A DNA stretch of 64,000 bases from the NCBI RefSeq assembly GCF_002879885.1, contig NZ_PNYA01000016.1, forward strand, positions 99,501 to 163,500, in the 5' to 3' direction. Positions 17,643 to 27,600 of the stretch are shown here, one piece after another (the stretch's first letter is position 1; the number at the start of each line of letters is the position of its first letter). The notes beneath the pieces are model-generated. The model made no database searches and was not told where the DNA came from. It saw only the letters and a program-made list of their open reading frames with translations. This stretch comes from Trinickia dabaoshanensis. GTDB lineage: Bacteria; Pseudomonadota; Gammaproteobacteria; Burkholderiales; Burkholderiaceae. The position numbers and the translations under genes are program-made.

Positions 17643-18881
17643 TCAGCGCTGGTCGCGATGAATATCGTGCGTCACGAATCCGGCGTCGTTATCGGGCATA
17701 TCGAGCCACCCGGGCTGCGCCAAGCTATCGCGAATGTCGCGCAGGCCCGATTGCCAGTGAACGTTCATCGTCGATACGCCGAATTGATAGTCTTTGTAAT
17801 TGCCGTCGAATTCCTTGTCCCGGTAGACGAGTTGAAAAACGTTGTAACGGTGCGACGACGAAAGCTCCTCGGCCAGCTTGCACCATGGGTCGTCGCGGTG
17901 TTCGGGCGCGACGCGCATGAGCACTTCGCGCAGCACATGCCGGAAACGCTGTGAGTGCTGCATCATGTCCGTCACCATGCGCGTGCGGCTCGAGTATTGG
18001 ATGTCCTTCATGCGCCCTTGCACGTCCGTGAGGTTCGTCGGCACGGGACCGCGCGCGCTCCATAGATCGACCTGAAATGCGAGCGTATCGCGACGCGGGC
18101 TGGCCTGAATGACTTCCGAGAGCGGCGTGTTGGACATGAGCCCGCCGTCCCAGTAAAACTCGCCGTCGATTTCCGTTGCGGCAAACCCGGGCGGCAGCGA
18201 ACCCGACGCGATGAAATGCTCGGCCCGCAGCGTTTTGTGCTGGTTGTCGAAGTACTCGAAGTTGCCCGTGCCCACGTTCACGGCCGCAACGGAAACGCGC
18301 GTCTCGCCCGAATTGATCCGGTCGAAGTCGCACAAACGCTCGAGCGTCGATTTGAGCGGCGCCGTATCGTACCAACTCGCGGTGCCGGGCGTGCTCGGCG
18401 TAAACGGCAACGGCGGCGGCACGCGCGGCACGAAGAAACCGCGCTGCCCGTCTACGAGTGCACTGAACGCTTGCATCGTCGTGAACGCGGTGCGCACGGG
18501 CGCGGGCGAGTCGAAAAACGCGTTCTCCACCGAGGGCGGTAGCGAAAAGCCATAGGCGGGCTGGCACACCGTGTCCCAGAACGCCTTCAATTTCGCCACG
18601 CGATGCTCGGGCGCATTCCCGGCGATGATGGCGGTGTTCAGCGCGCCGATCGAAATCCCGGCGATCCAATTCGGCACGATCCCGGCTTCGTGCAGCCCCT
18701 CGTAGACACCGGCCTGATAGGCGCCCAGCGCGCCGCCGCCTTGCAACACGAGCGCGACCGTTTGATAGGGAGGCAAGGCAAGCGACGGCGCGAAGCGCGC
18801 CGTTCGGCCTGCCGCATGTTGCTCGCCGCCCTCCGTCACCGTCGCGTTCGCGCGAACGCGCGTCCCCTTGCGCTCCCCCAT
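17643..18881 (-). CDS. patatin-like phospholipase with DUF3734 domain
   Basis: A 412-residue patatin family acyl hydrolase. The oxyanion-hole motif QGGGALGAYQ is near residue 47, the nucleophile elbow GISIG near 75 and the catalytic DGG near 248. The C-terminal part (about 290-400, with HRYNVFQLVYRDKEF) matches the DUF3734 extension often found on bacterial patatins. No signal peptide is seen, so it is probably cytoplasmic. It begins 9 bp after bdhA, so the two form an operon; a role in lipid or polyhydroxybutyrate granule metabolism is an inference from that pairing. Confidence 0.9.
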   Translation of the reverse strand: MGERKGTRVRANATVTEGGEQHAAGRTARFAPSLALPPYQTVALVLQGGGALGAYQAGVYEGLHEAGIVPNWIAGISIGALNTAIIAGNAPEHRVAKLKAFWDTVCQPAYGFSLPPSVENAFFDSPAPVRTAFTTMQAFSALVDGQRGFFVPRVPPPLPFTPSTPGTASWYDTAPLKSTLERLCDFDRINSGETRVSVAAVNVGTGNFEYFDNQHKTLRAEHFIASGSLPPGFAATEIDGEFYWDGGLMSNTPLSEVIQASPRRDTLAFQVDLWSARGPVPTNLTDVQGRMKDIQYSSRTRMVTDMMQHSQRFRHVLREVLMRVAPEHRDDPWCKLAEELSSSHRYNVFQLVYRDKEFDGNYKDYQFGVSTMNVHWQSGLRDIRDSLAQPGWLDMPDNDAGFVTHDIHRDQR

Positions 18882-18890
18882 CTTGCCTCC

Positions 18891-19688
18891 TTAAAGCATG
18901 CACCAGCCGTGCGACACGAGGAACGATTGCCCCGTGAGCGCGGCGCTCGGGAACGTGCACAAGAACAGGACGGTTTGCGCCACGTCTTCCACCGTCGTGA
19001 ACACGCCGTCGACCGTTTGGCCGAGCATCACGCGCTTGACCACTTCGTCCTCGGTAAGACCGAGTTCCTTCGCCTGCTCGGGGATCTGCTTATCGACGAG
19101 GGGCGTGCGCACGAACCCGGGACATACGACGTGCGAACGCACGTTGTGAGCGGCGCCCTCCTTCGCAAGGACACGCGACAAACCGAGCAGCGCATGTTTG
19201 GCCGCGACGTAAGCCGACTTGAGCGGGGAAGCCTCGTGCGAGTGCACGGAACCCATATAGATGACCACCCCGCCCCGATCGCCCTTGTACATATGCTTGA
19301 GCGCCGCCTTCGTGGTGAGGAAGGCCCCATCGACGTGAATGGCCTGCATCTTCTTCCAATCGGAGAAGCTGTAGTTCTCGATCGGATTGACGATCTGGAT
19401 GCCGGCGTTGGACACGAGGATATCGACCGAGCCGAACTGCGCCGCGACCTCGTCGATACCGCGATTGACGGCATCTTCATCGGTCACGTCCATCGCGATA
19501 CCGAGCGCTTTGCCGCCCTGCGCCCGGATTTCCTCGGCAACGGCCTGAGCGCCCGCCAGATTCAAATCGGCGATCGCGACAGCCGCGCCCTGGGCCGCCA
19601 GGGTACGCGCGATTTCCTTGCCGATCCCGCTTGCCGCTCCCGTTACGACCGCGGCCTTCCCGTTCAGACTCGTATTCAACGACGACAT
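18891..19688 (-). CDS. bdhA: 3-hydroxybutyrate dehydrogenase
   Basis: A 265-residue short-chain dehydrogenase. The NAD-binding motif [12 protein letters not shown] starts near residue 16, NAG near 94 and the catalytic Ser and Tyr-x-x-x-Lys (SAYVAAKHA) near 160. The C-terminal [10 protein letters not shown] is characteristic of D-3-hydroxybutyrate dehydrogenases, which oxidise the PHB-derived monomer to acetoacetate. It is first of a two-gene operon with the patatin. SDR specificity is easily misassigned, but the adjacent patatin-DUF3734 gene is the usual partner of this enzyme in Burkholderia. Confidence 0.88.
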   Translation of the reverse strand: MSSLNTSLNGKAAVVTGAASGIGKEIARTLAAQGAAVAIADLNLAGAQAVAEEIRAQGGKALGIAMDVTDEDAVNRGIDEVAAQFGSVDILVSNAGIQIVNPIENYSFSDWKKMQAIHVDGAFLTTKAALKHMYKGDRGGVVIYMGSVHSHEASPLKSAYVAAKHALLGLSRVLAKEGAAHNVRSHVVCPGFVRTPLVDKQIPEQAKELGLTEDEVVKRVMLGQTVDGVFTTVEDVAQTVLFLCTFPSAALTGQSFLVSHGWCML

Positions 19689-19896
19689 TCGTCACCTCTC
19701 AAGCGTGCGTGGACAATGACATCATGGCGGGCCGCGCCTGGCAACCTGGCAGATCTTCATATGCCGTTCGGCCGAATTGGCCCGCCACGACCGACTCCGC
19801 TATTGTGCCCCAACGTTCGACGCCAGCGCGACTCGCGGCGAATGGGATTAAGCTTCGTTGTTCATTACCGTGTTGGCAAGCGCCAAGGAGGCATGC

Positions 19897-20868
19897 ATGA
19901 ATTACCGGCGATTGGGCCGTTCGGGCCTGCAAGTCAGCGAACTCTCGCTCGGCTCTTGGGTAACCTACGGCAATCAAGTGGACCGGCACGCCGCACGCGA
20001 ATCGCTCGCCGCCGCGCGCGATGCCGGCGTGAATTTCTTCGACAACGCCGAAGTGTACGCGGGCGGCAAATCCGAGGAGATCATGGGCCAGGCGCTCAAG
20101 GAACTCGCCTGGCCGCGTGTGAGCTACGTCGTCTCCACGAAGTTCTATTGGGGTTTGAGCGAGGCGCCGAACCAATATCACACGCTCAACCGCAAATACC
20201 TGCACAACGCCATCGACGGCTCGCTCGCGCGCCTACAACTCGATTACGTGGACCTTGTGTTTTGCCATCGCGCCGATCCGAACACGCCGATCGAGGAAAC
20301 CGTATGGGCGATGAGCGACATGATCACGCGGGGCAAAGCGCTGTATTGGGGCACGTCGGAATGGAGCGCCGACGAAATTCGCGCGGCGTACGAGATTGCC
20401 GAACGGCATCATCTGCACAAGCCCGTGATGGAGCAGCCGCAATACAACTTGTTTTGCCGCAAACGCGTGGAAGAGGAATACGCACGCCTTTACGAGGACA
20501 TCGGGCTCGGCTTGACGACCTGGAGCCCGCTCGCCTCGGGGCTTCTGACCGGCAAGTATCGGAGCGGCGTGCCGGCGGGCAGCCGCGCGCAATTGCAGGG
20601 CTACGATTGGTTGCGCACGCAACTAACGGATGCCGATAAGAATCAACGCGTGGCGCAATTGGAAACGCTCGCGCGCGAACTCGGCTGCAGCATCGGCCAG
20701 TTGGCGATCGCCTGGGTACTCACGAACCCGCACGTGAGCACGGTCATTACCGGTGCATCGCGCGTCGAGCAGATCGCGGAAAACATGAAATCAGTCGAGG
20801 TGGCCACACGCATTACGCCGGAAATCCAGCAAGCGATCGAGGATATCACCGGCGACGCGGCGCACTGA
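19897..20868 (+). CDS. aldo/keto reductase (potassium-channel beta-subunit type)
   Basis: A 323-residue (alpha/beta)8-barrel oxidoreductase most like the AKR6/YghZ/Kv-beta group. The catalytic tetrad is visible: Asp in FFDNAEVY, Tyr of the same motif, Lys in VVSTKFYWG and His in LVFCHRAD. It reduces aldehydes or ketones with NADPH; the substrate is unknown. An AAGGAGG Shine-Dalgarno precedes the ATG at 19897. It is divergent from bdhA and followed by rlmJ on the same strand. Confidence 0.9.
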   Translation: MNYRRLGRSGLQVSELSLGSWVTYGNQVDRHAARESLAAARDAGVNFFDNAEVYAGGKSEEIMGQALKELAWPRVSYVVSTKFYWGLSEAPNQYHTLNRKYLHNAIDGSLARLQLDYVDLVFCHRADPNTPIEETVWAMSDMITRGKALYWGTSEWSADEIRAAYEIAERHHLHKPVMEQPQYNLFCRKRVEEEYARLYEDIGLGLTTWSPLASGLLTGKYRSGVPAGSRAQLQGYDWLRTQLTDADKNQRVAQLETLARELGCSIGQLAIAWVLTNPHVSTVITGASRVEQIAENMKSVEVATRITPEIQQAIEDITGDAAH

Positions 20869-21012
20869 TCATGCGGGGCGCGGTCGTGCCGTACCGTACA
20901 ATACGCGCCCCGTCCGAGCGTTCGCGTGCCCGCGCGCCGGGCGGCCGCACCGGCGCCTGAGCGCCGGCGCGCGAAATCACCCGATTCCCCAGCACCCACC
21001 AGTCTCGTCCGT

Positions 21013-21858
21013 ATGCTCAGCTACCGCCACGCCTTTCATGCAGGCAATCACGCCGATGTCCTCAAGCACACTGTCGTCGTGCAGTTGCTTCGCTATCTGG
21101 CGCAGAAGGACAAGGCCTACTGGTACATCGACACGCATGCGGGCGCGGGCGTGTACTCGCTCACCGAAGGTTATGCGACCAAGACCGCCGAGTTTCAAAC
21201 CGGTATCGCCAAACTTTGGGAGCGCACGGATTTGCCCGCCGCGCTGCGCGACTATGTCGAGCAAGTGGGCGCATTGAACGCGGACGGCCAATTGCGTTAC
21301 TACCCGGGCTCGCCCTATCTCGCCTGGCGGCTCATGCGAGAGCAGGACCGGATGCGGCTGTTCGAGTTGCACAGCACCGAGATCGACGTGCTGCGCCACA
21401 ATTTCCGCGACGCGGGCCGCCGGGCGATGCTGTATGCCGGAGACGGCTTCGACGGCATCAAGGCGCTGCTGCCCCCGCCGCCGCGCCGCGCGCTCGTACT
21501 CGTGGATCCGTCGTTCGAAGACAAGCGCGATTACGCTCGCACGATCACCTGTCTGGAAGAAAGCCTGAAGCGCTTCGCCACGGGCATGTACGCGGTCTGG
21601 TATCCGCAGGTCACGCGGCCCGAGTCGCAACGGTTTCCCGAGCAATTGAAGCAGTTGCAGCAGACGAATTGGCTGCATGCCACGTTGACCGTCAGCGAAC
21701 CGCCTTCGGACGGTTTTGGGCTATACGGCAGCGGCATGTTCATTCTGAATCCGCCCTACACGCTCGCAGCCGCGCTGAAGGAAACGCTCCCCTACCTCGT
21801 CGACGTGTTGGGACAGGACGCGAACGCGCAGTTCAAGTTGGAATCGCGCATTGCCTAG
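21013..21858 (+). CDS. rlmJ: 23S rRNA (adenine2030-N6)-methyltransferase
   Basis: A 281-residue RlmJ/ComJ family methyltransferase that uses S-adenosylmethionine to methylate A2030 of 23S rRNA. The N-terminus MLSYRHAFHAGNHADVLKH is the family signature, so the start is 21013 rather than upstream in-frame codons. The SAM site (DTHAGAG) is near residue 42. The catalytic DPPY motif reads DPSF (LVDPSFEDKRDY). This departs from the E. coli form; I believe it occurs in relatives but did not check. Function is conserved but non-essential in other bacteria. Confidence 0.9.
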   Translation: MLSYRHAFHAGNHADVLKHTVVVQLLRYLAQKDKAYWYIDTHAGAGVYSLTEGYATKTAEFQTGIAKLWERTDLPAALRDYVEQVGALNADGQLRYYPGSPYLAWRLMREQDRMRLFELHSTEIDVLRHNFRDAGRRAMLYAGDGFDGIKALLPPPPRRALVLVDPSFEDKRDYARTITCLEESLKRFATGMYAVWYPQVTRPESQRFPEQLKQLQQTNWLHATLTVSEPPSDGFGLYGSGMFILNPPYTLAAALKETLPYLVDVLGQDANAQFKLESRIA

Positions 21859-21937
21859 AGGCGGCGGGAGACGCGCTCGACCCTAGCCCCTAGCCTGCGG
21901 AGGCGGAGGCGGGGGCGTCGGCGCCGGAGCGCAAGGT

Positions 21938-22324
21938 TCACTGGCGATTGCCCGGAACCATCCGATACCCGGCCGCGCCGGCGGGCACCGTCCCGTTGGA
22001 GCCGGGCAATGCGATATAGGGGGCGACGACGATGGGCGGCTGCTCGGCGCCCGCGTCTACAGGGTCGATCGTCGGAAGCCGGTTAGCCGGCACCATCGGC
22101 GCCGGCGAGAGCGGCGCATTTTGGAGGATCAACCCGCTCTTCCCGTCGTGAATGCCCGTCCGGGTGTCGAGTTCGATGCCGCTCTGGCCATCGTTGATGC
22201 CCGTTTGCGTGCCGAGTTCCAAGGCCTGCCTGCCGGCCACCGCGTGCGAGGCGGCGGCCATGAGCGCGGCATAAGCCGCTGCGCGGATCGCGCGGTGCAA
22301 GCGAAGGGTGGCGAGAGAGCGCAT
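21938..22324 (-). CDS. small putative secreted protein with internal repeat
   Basis: A 128-residue protein of unknown function. Residues 1-30 look like a signal peptide (hydrophobic AAAYAALMAAASHA, Ala-x-Ala-like end). The mature part contains two adjacent ~16-residue repeats, LELGTQTGINDGQSGI and IELDTRTGIHDGKSGL, then a Pro/Val/Ala-rich tail. No cysteines are seen in the mature part. The ATG at 22324 is preferred over a GTG at 22363, but neither has a strong Shine-Dalgarno. No family is recognised beyond a feeling that such proteins occur in Burkholderiaceae. It stands alone and converges with rlmJ. Confidence 0.55.
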   Translation of the reverse strand: MRSLATLRLHRAIRAAAYAALMAAASHAVAGRQALELGTQTGINDGQSGIELDTRTGIHDGKSGLILQNAPLSPAPMVPANRLPTIDPVDAGAEQPPIVVAPYIALPGSNGTVPAGAAGYRMVPGNRQ

Positions 22325-22442
22325 GGCGACGGTCCGAGCAATAGCTGAGCAGCGAATGCTCACACCTTAGCGCGGCGGCGATATTCGCGCTAGTCGCAAC
22401 GGGCGGGACCGTGCCGGGCCGCGTCATTACGCCGATACCGCG

Positions 22443-22476
22443 CACAAACAAAAGCCTCGCCAATGCAGCGAGGCTT
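22443..22476 (-). terminator. intrinsic terminator of the DUF3563 gene
   Basis: On the minus strand a nine-base perfect stem AAGCCTCGC / GCGAGGCTT with a seven-base loop runs into TTTTGTTTG. It lies about 75 bp after the DUF3563 stop. Confidence 0.8.
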
Positions 22477-22549
22477 GCAACAGTCACTTCAACTTCGGCG
22501 CGCGGGTGCGCGCGGGCGCTCGGCCTCGAGCCGCCGGGCTTTGCTCGGC

Positions 22550-22696
22550 TTAGATCGAGTAGCCGTGTGCCTCGAGCGAGCGCAGACGGCGCTCCAGATC
22601 GACGATGTCCGACGACGAGGCGAGATACGCTTCGCGACGGCTACGTTCGGCCGATTCGAACCAGTTGCTGAGCTTTTCGAGGATGTAGGCAAACAT
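22550..22696 (-). CDS. DUF3563 family small protein
   Basis: A 48-residue frame starting MFAYILEKLSNWFESAERS with a GGAG Shine-Dalgarno six bases upstream. It matches the DUF3563 pattern: a hydrophobic start, a short basic segment (RSRREAYLA) and an LERRLRSLE helix ending in a Gly-Tyr tail. The function of the family is unknown; it is common and often highly transcribed in Burkholderiaceae. It has its own intrinsic terminator, so it is an independent single-gene unit. Confidence 0.85.
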   Translation of the reverse strand: MFAYILEKLSNWFESAERSRREAYLASSSDIVDLERRLRSLEAHGYSI

Positions 22697-22903
22697 GATG
22701 TTCTCCAAGGGTCGGGTCTCGTCCCCGGCGGATCGCGCATCAGGGATTTCCCGTAAAAGGGTTAACCCGGATTATAGAGACCTTGTAGAAAATTGCGAGT
22801 GAAATGCTCGAATGGTGTGCATTCCGGTTTGGAATGGTGCAGCCAACGCCGCGAAAGCGTCATGAATGCACCAATTGCGTGCAAACGTGACGCTGGTGGC
22901 TGC

Positions 22904-23335
22904 TCAGCCTTGTGGGCATTGGCTGTGCGGGTCCTCCACGCACGCCTGCGGACTGGCCAATCCCTCGAGGATCGGGCAATCGGGACGCGTATCGCCGTGA
23001 CAGTGATCGGCCAGATGAGTCAGTGTGTCGCGCATTTCCGACAGTTCGGCGATGCGCCGCTCGAGATCGGCCACATGCTGGAGCGCGATCGTCTTGACCT
23101 CGGCGCTGGCGCGCGAGCGGTCTTGCCACAGCGCCAATAGCTTGCGGATGTCCTCGATCGAAAAGCCGAGGTGCCGAGCCTGACGGATGAAGCGCAGGGT
23201 ATGGATTTCCTGTTTGCCGTATACGCGGTAGCCCGCGTCCGTCCGGCCCTTGGGCGCTAGCAACTCGACGCTCTCGTAGTAGCGAATCATCTTGGCCGTC
23301 ACGCCGGATTCGCGGGCCGCTTCCCCAATATTCAT
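22904..23335 (-). CDS. cueR: MerR-family copper-responsive regulator CueR
   Basis: A 143-residue MerR regulator. The DNA-binding domain starts MNIGEAARESGVTAKMIRYYE, a long dimerisation helix follows, and the metal loop has Cys-x7-Cys (CHGDTRPDC, about residues 113-121), the spacing of copper/silver sensors such as CueR. The C-terminus adds two more cysteines (ACVEDPHSQC). It is divergent from a copper chaperone, with a long palindrome between them; MerR proteins bind such sites and unwind over-long promoter spacers when metal is present. Upstream in-frame starts extend into that palindrome and are rejected. Confidence 0.92.
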   Translation of the reverse strand: MNIGEAARESGVTAKMIRYYESVELLAPKGRTDAGYRVYGKQEIHTLRFIRQARHLGFSIEDIRKLLALWQDRSRASAEVKTIALQHVADLERRIAELSEMRDTLTHLADHCHGDTRPDCPILEGLASPQACVEDPHSQCPQG

Positions 23336-23358
23336 GTCCGATCTCCCGTCGACGACCA

Positions 23359-23397
23359 AAAGCGTATACCTTCCCACGGCGGGAAGGTATACGCTTT
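23359..23397. promoter_or_regulatory. CueR operator palindrome
   Basis: Perfect 17-bp arms AAAGCGTATACCTTCCC / GGGAAGGTATACGCTTT flank a 5-bp centre. The inner ACCTTCC-N-GGAAGGT core is the known CueR recognition pattern. It lies between the divergent cueR and copZ starts, so it probably controls both. Confidence 0.85.
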
Positions 23398-23474
23398 GAA
23401 TGAAGCGGGCCGACGGCGAACGCCGCGCGGCCCATGATCGATGCCACTCAACCTTTTTGAACAGGAACCTTGCA

Positions 23475-23690
23475 ATGATCGAATTCCAAGTCGAAGGCAT
23501 GAGCTGCCAGCACTGCGTGGGCGCGGTAACGAAAGCGATTCGGGCAGTCGATGCGGCAGCGCTCGTGGAGGTCAATCTCGACGAACGGCGTGTACGCGTG
23601 CAGTCGCGAGAGAACGCCGATCGGCTCGGCAGCGCGATCGTCGAAGCGGGCTACGAGGTCAAGGGTAGCCACACGATCGTCGACGCCTGA
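23475..23690 (+). CDS. copZ: copper chaperone, heavy-metal-associated domain
   Basis: A 71-residue ferredoxin-like HMA domain with the Cu(I) motif GMSCQHC at residues 8-14. It binds Cu(I) in the cytoplasm and hands it to a CopA-type ATPase or to CueR. The ATG at 23475 follows an AGGA Shine-Dalgarno and gives the usual MIEFQVEGMSC start. It is driven from the CueR palindrome about 80 bp upstream. No copper ATPase gene is adjacent, so the exporter must lie elsewhere. Confidence 0.92.
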   Translation: MIEFQVEGMSCQHCVGAVTKAIRAVDAAALVEVNLDERRVRVQSRENADRLGSAIVEAGYEVKGSHTIVDA

Positions 23691-23704
23691 CGGGCCGCCG
23701 CGCG

Positions 23705-24622
23705 ATGTCGACTGTCGCCGTCATCGGTGCGTCCGGCCTGCTCGGGCGCGCGCTGGTCCGGGAGCTGGGCACGTGCGCCGGCTGGCGTATCGTGCCCACG
23801 GCGTATCGCCGCGTCCAGGGCGATACCGTTGCGCTCGACATTCGCGACGCCGCGGCCGTGGCGGCGTTCGTCGAGCGCGTGCGTCCCGACGCGATCGTCT
23901 TGGCGGCGGCCGAGCGCCGGCCCGATGTCTGTCAACACGATCCCGCAGCCGCGCGTGCGTTGAACGTCGATGCGGTACGTACCGTCGCATCGGCTGCGCG
24001 CCAATGCGGGGCGTGGGTCCTGTCGATTTCCACCGATTACGTGTTCGACGGCAGCGCACCGCCCTATCGCATCGACGATCCACCCGCTCCGCTCAATGCT
24101 TACGGTCTGAGCAAGCTCGATGGCGAACGCGCGCTCCTCCAGTCGAACCCGTTCGGCTGCGTGCTGCGACTGCCGCTGTTGTACGGTCCGGTGCTCGATT
24201 GGTCGGAGTCGGCCGTGACGAGCCTCGTGCCCGCCGTCGTCGCTTCCCAAGCAGCGGGCGCGCGTCCCGCTCCGATGGACGCGTGGGCGACGCGCTATCC
24301 GACCTATACCCCTGACGTGGCCTACGTGATTCGCGCGATGCTCGAGCAGCATGCCAAAGGGCAAGCGGTGTGCGGCATCGCGCAGTGGTCCGGCGACGAG
24401 CCCATGACGAAGTTCGACATTGCCGTGCGTATCGCGCGCGCGCTGTCGATCGACGCTCGCCTGGAGGCGCAAACCGCGAGCGCGGATGCTACGCCGCGTC
24501 CGCGAGACTGTCATCTCGACTCGAGCCAGCTGGACGCGCTCGGGATCGGCCGGCGCACGCCGTTCGACGTCGCGATCGGCGAGGTGCTGAGCGCCTGGCC
24601 GGCGCCCACTCCATCGTCCTGA
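23705..24622 (+). CDS. RmlD/MAT2B-like NAD(P)-dependent reductase
   Basis: A 305-residue extended short-chain dehydrogenase of the RmlD (dTDP-4-dehydrorhamnose reductase) substrate-binding family. It has GASGLLGRAL at residues 8-17, the STDYVFDG motif near 116 and Tyr-x-x-x-Lys (NAYGLSKLDGE) near 138. No other rhamnose genes are nearby, and similar stand-alone proteins are related to the methionine adenosyltransferase beta subunit, so a sugar-nucleotide role is uncertain. It starts 14 bp after copZ and may be read through from the copper promoter. It converges with dnaE2. Confidence 0.8.
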   Translation: MSTVAVIGASGLLGRALVRELGTCAGWRIVPTAYRRVQGDTVALDIRDAAAVAAFVERVRPDAIVLAAAERRPDVCQHDPAAARALNVDAVRTVASAARQCGAWVLSISTDYVFDGSAPPYRIDDPPAPLNAYGLSKLDGERALLQSNPFGCVLRLPLLYGPVLDWSESAVTSLVPAVVASQAAGARPAPMDAWATRYPTYTPDVAYVIRAMLEQHAKGQAVCGIAQWSGDEPMTKFDIAVRIARALSIDARLEAQTASADATPRPRDCHLDSSQLDALGIGRRTPFDVAIGEVLSAWPAPTPSS

Positions 24623-24658
24623 GAAGATCGTCGGGAAGTCGGCGGCTGGCGGCCGGGT

Positions 24659-27600
24659 TCAGCAGAAATTGCGGCTTTCCGATTGCAGGCCGCCTAGGAG
24701 ATGCGATAAGTCCACGAGCCGCTTGGCCACGAGATGGCGCACTTCGCCTTGACACTGCCACACACCGTAGACGGCAAGCAGCGAAGCACCGAGCACTTCC
24801 TTGCGCTGTTTTTCGAGCAAGCTCGGCCAGATGATGACGTTGACGTTGCCCGTTTCGTCTTCGATCGTCACGAAGATCACACCTTTGGCCGTGCCGGGCC
24901 GTTGACGAACCGTCACGATGCCGCAGCCTCGCGCCGGCTGGCCATCGCGATAGCCGCGCAGCTTCGATGCCGGCATCAGCCGTTTTTCGAGCAATTGCGC
25001 GCGCAGCAGCGCAAGCGGATGGCGGCGCAGCGTCAATCCCGACGAGCGGTAATCGGCCACGATGTTTTGTCCTTCCGTCGGGGCGCCCAGCAACGGGGTG
25101 TCGTCTGCCTCGACCGCCGCGGCCAGCATATCGCGCTCGGGCACGGCCGCCACCGAATGCCAAAGCGCTTCGCGCCGATTGCCGACGAGCGCGGATAGCG
25201 CGTTCGCATCGGCCAGCACGTGCAAGTCGCGCCGATCGAGCTGCGCGCGGCGCGCGAGATCGTGCACGCTCTCGAAAGCGCGGACGGCACGCGCGTTTTC
25301 GATGCGCTCGGCCACGTCTTGCTTCATCCCGCGCAAAAGCGACAGGCCAAGACGCACCGCCGGGCGGGCCGCGCCCGCGATCGGTTCGAGCACGGCGTCC
25401 CACCCGCTGATGATCACGTCGGCGGGCAGCACCTTCACGCCATGCCGGCGCGCGTCCTGCACCAGTTGGGACGGCGAATAAAAACCCATCGGCTGACTAT
25501 TAAGCATCGCCGCGAGAAACGCCTCGGGCTCATGACACTTGAGCCAACTGCTCGCGTAGACGAGCAGCGCGAAGCTCGCCGCGTGGCTTTCGGGAAAACC
25601 GTATTCGCCGAAGCCTTTGATCTGCTCGAAGATCGCATCGGCGAAACTGCGTTCGTACCCGCGCTCGAGCATGCCGTTCACGATGCGGTCGTAATAGCGC
25701 TGCAAACCGCCCTTTCGCTTCCAGGCCGCCATCGCTCGGCGCAGTTGATCGGCTTCGCCCGCGCTGAACCCGGCCGCGAGAATCGCGACCTGCATCACCT
25801 GCTCCTGGAAAATCGGCACACCGAGCGTACGACCCAATGCGGACTCCAAGGCCTTGCTCGGATAAGTCACCGGTTCGAACCCTTGACGCCGGCGCAAATA
25901 CGGATGAACGGCACCGCCTTGAATCGGACCCGGTCGAACGATCGCCACTTCGATGACGAGGTCGTAGAACGTTTTCGGCCGCAGCCGCGGCAGCATGCTC
26001 ATCTGCGCGCGCGATTCGATCTGGAAGACGCCGACCGTATCGGCACGCGAAATCATCGCGTAGGTTTTGCCGTCCTCGGGCGGGATGTCCTGCATCTCGA
26101 AGCGCTCGCCGCGCCGCTCGGACACGAGTTCGAGCGCGCGCCGTATCGCCGACAGCATGCCGAGCGCCAACACGTCGATCTTCAGCAATCCTAATGACTC
26201 TAGATCGTCTTTGTCCCATTGAATCACGGAGCGATCGGGCATCGCCGCGTTCTCCACCGGCACGAGCCGCGTCAGCTTGCCGCGGCTGATGACGAAGCCG
26301 CCCGAATGCTGCGATAGATGGCGCGGAAAGTTCAGCAATTGCGCCGCCAGCCGTGCCCAAGCTTGGATCAACGGCTGATTGGGATCGAGCCCCGACTCTT
26401 CGAAACGCGCGAGCAAATCATGGCTCGTATCGAACCAATGATGCGACTTGGCCACCGCATCGACGATTTGCGGATCGACGCCGAGCGCCTTGCCCGTTTC
26501 GCGCAATGCGCCGCGCGGGCGGTACGTGGAGACGGCCGCCGCGATCGCCGCTCGATGGCGGCCGTACTTGCGGTAGATGTATTGCACGACGAGTTCGCGC
26601 CGCTGGTGCTCGAAATCGACGTCGATGTCGGGCGGCTCGCCGCGCTCCTTGCTGATAAAGCGCTCGAAAAGCATATTGCCGCGCGCCGGGTCCACCTCGG
26701 TGACACCCAAGCAGTAGCAAACGGCCGAATTGGCGGCCGACCCGCGACCTTGACACAGGATGTTCTGGCTGCGCGCAAAGCGCACGATATCGTAGACCGT
26801 CAGGAAATACGGTTCGTAACGCAGTTCGGCAATCAGCCCGAGTTCGTGCTCGATCTGCTGCTGCACCGCATGAGGAATGCCGGCCGAAAAACGCCGCCGC
26901 GCGCCCGCATAGGTTTCTTGCCGCAGATAGGCGGTGGGCGTGAAGCCCTCGGGCACGAGTTCGTCGGGATACTCGTAACGCAGCTCGTCGAGCGAGAAGG
27001 TGCAGCGCGACAAGATATTGATCGTTTCGCGCAGCGTTTCGTCGGGATAGAGATTGACGAGACGCAGGCGCGAACGCAGATGCTGCTCGGCATTGGGCGC
27101 CAATTCGTAGCCGCACTCGTGCACGCTCTTGCCGACACGAATCGCCGTCATCGTATCTTGCAGCGGCTTGCGCGAACGGACGTGCATGACGACCTGACCG
27201 AGCGCGACGACCGGCAGGCCCTGGCAGCGCGCGACATATTCGATCGCGCCGCGGTGAATGTCGTCCATCGCCCGTTGATGAAGCACGAGCCCCGCCCAAG
27301 CGCGGTCGGGAAACGTCTCGTCGAGCCATTCGAGTTGCGCGGCAAGCGCCTCTTCCTTGGCCGGAAAATCGGGTACGAGAATCGCCAGGCAATCGGGCAT
27401 GCCGCGCAAATGCGCGTACTCGGGCTCGGGCCGAGAGAGATCGTACGGCGTCAGCCGGTATTCACCCTTCGGCGAACGAGTGCGCGCAAGCGTGATGAGC
27501 TCCGACAAATTGCCGTACCCCTCGCGGTTTTGCGCGAGCAAGATGAGCCCGAACGACGGCGAACCGTCGGCGTGACTCAAGCGGAAGTACGAGCCGATGA

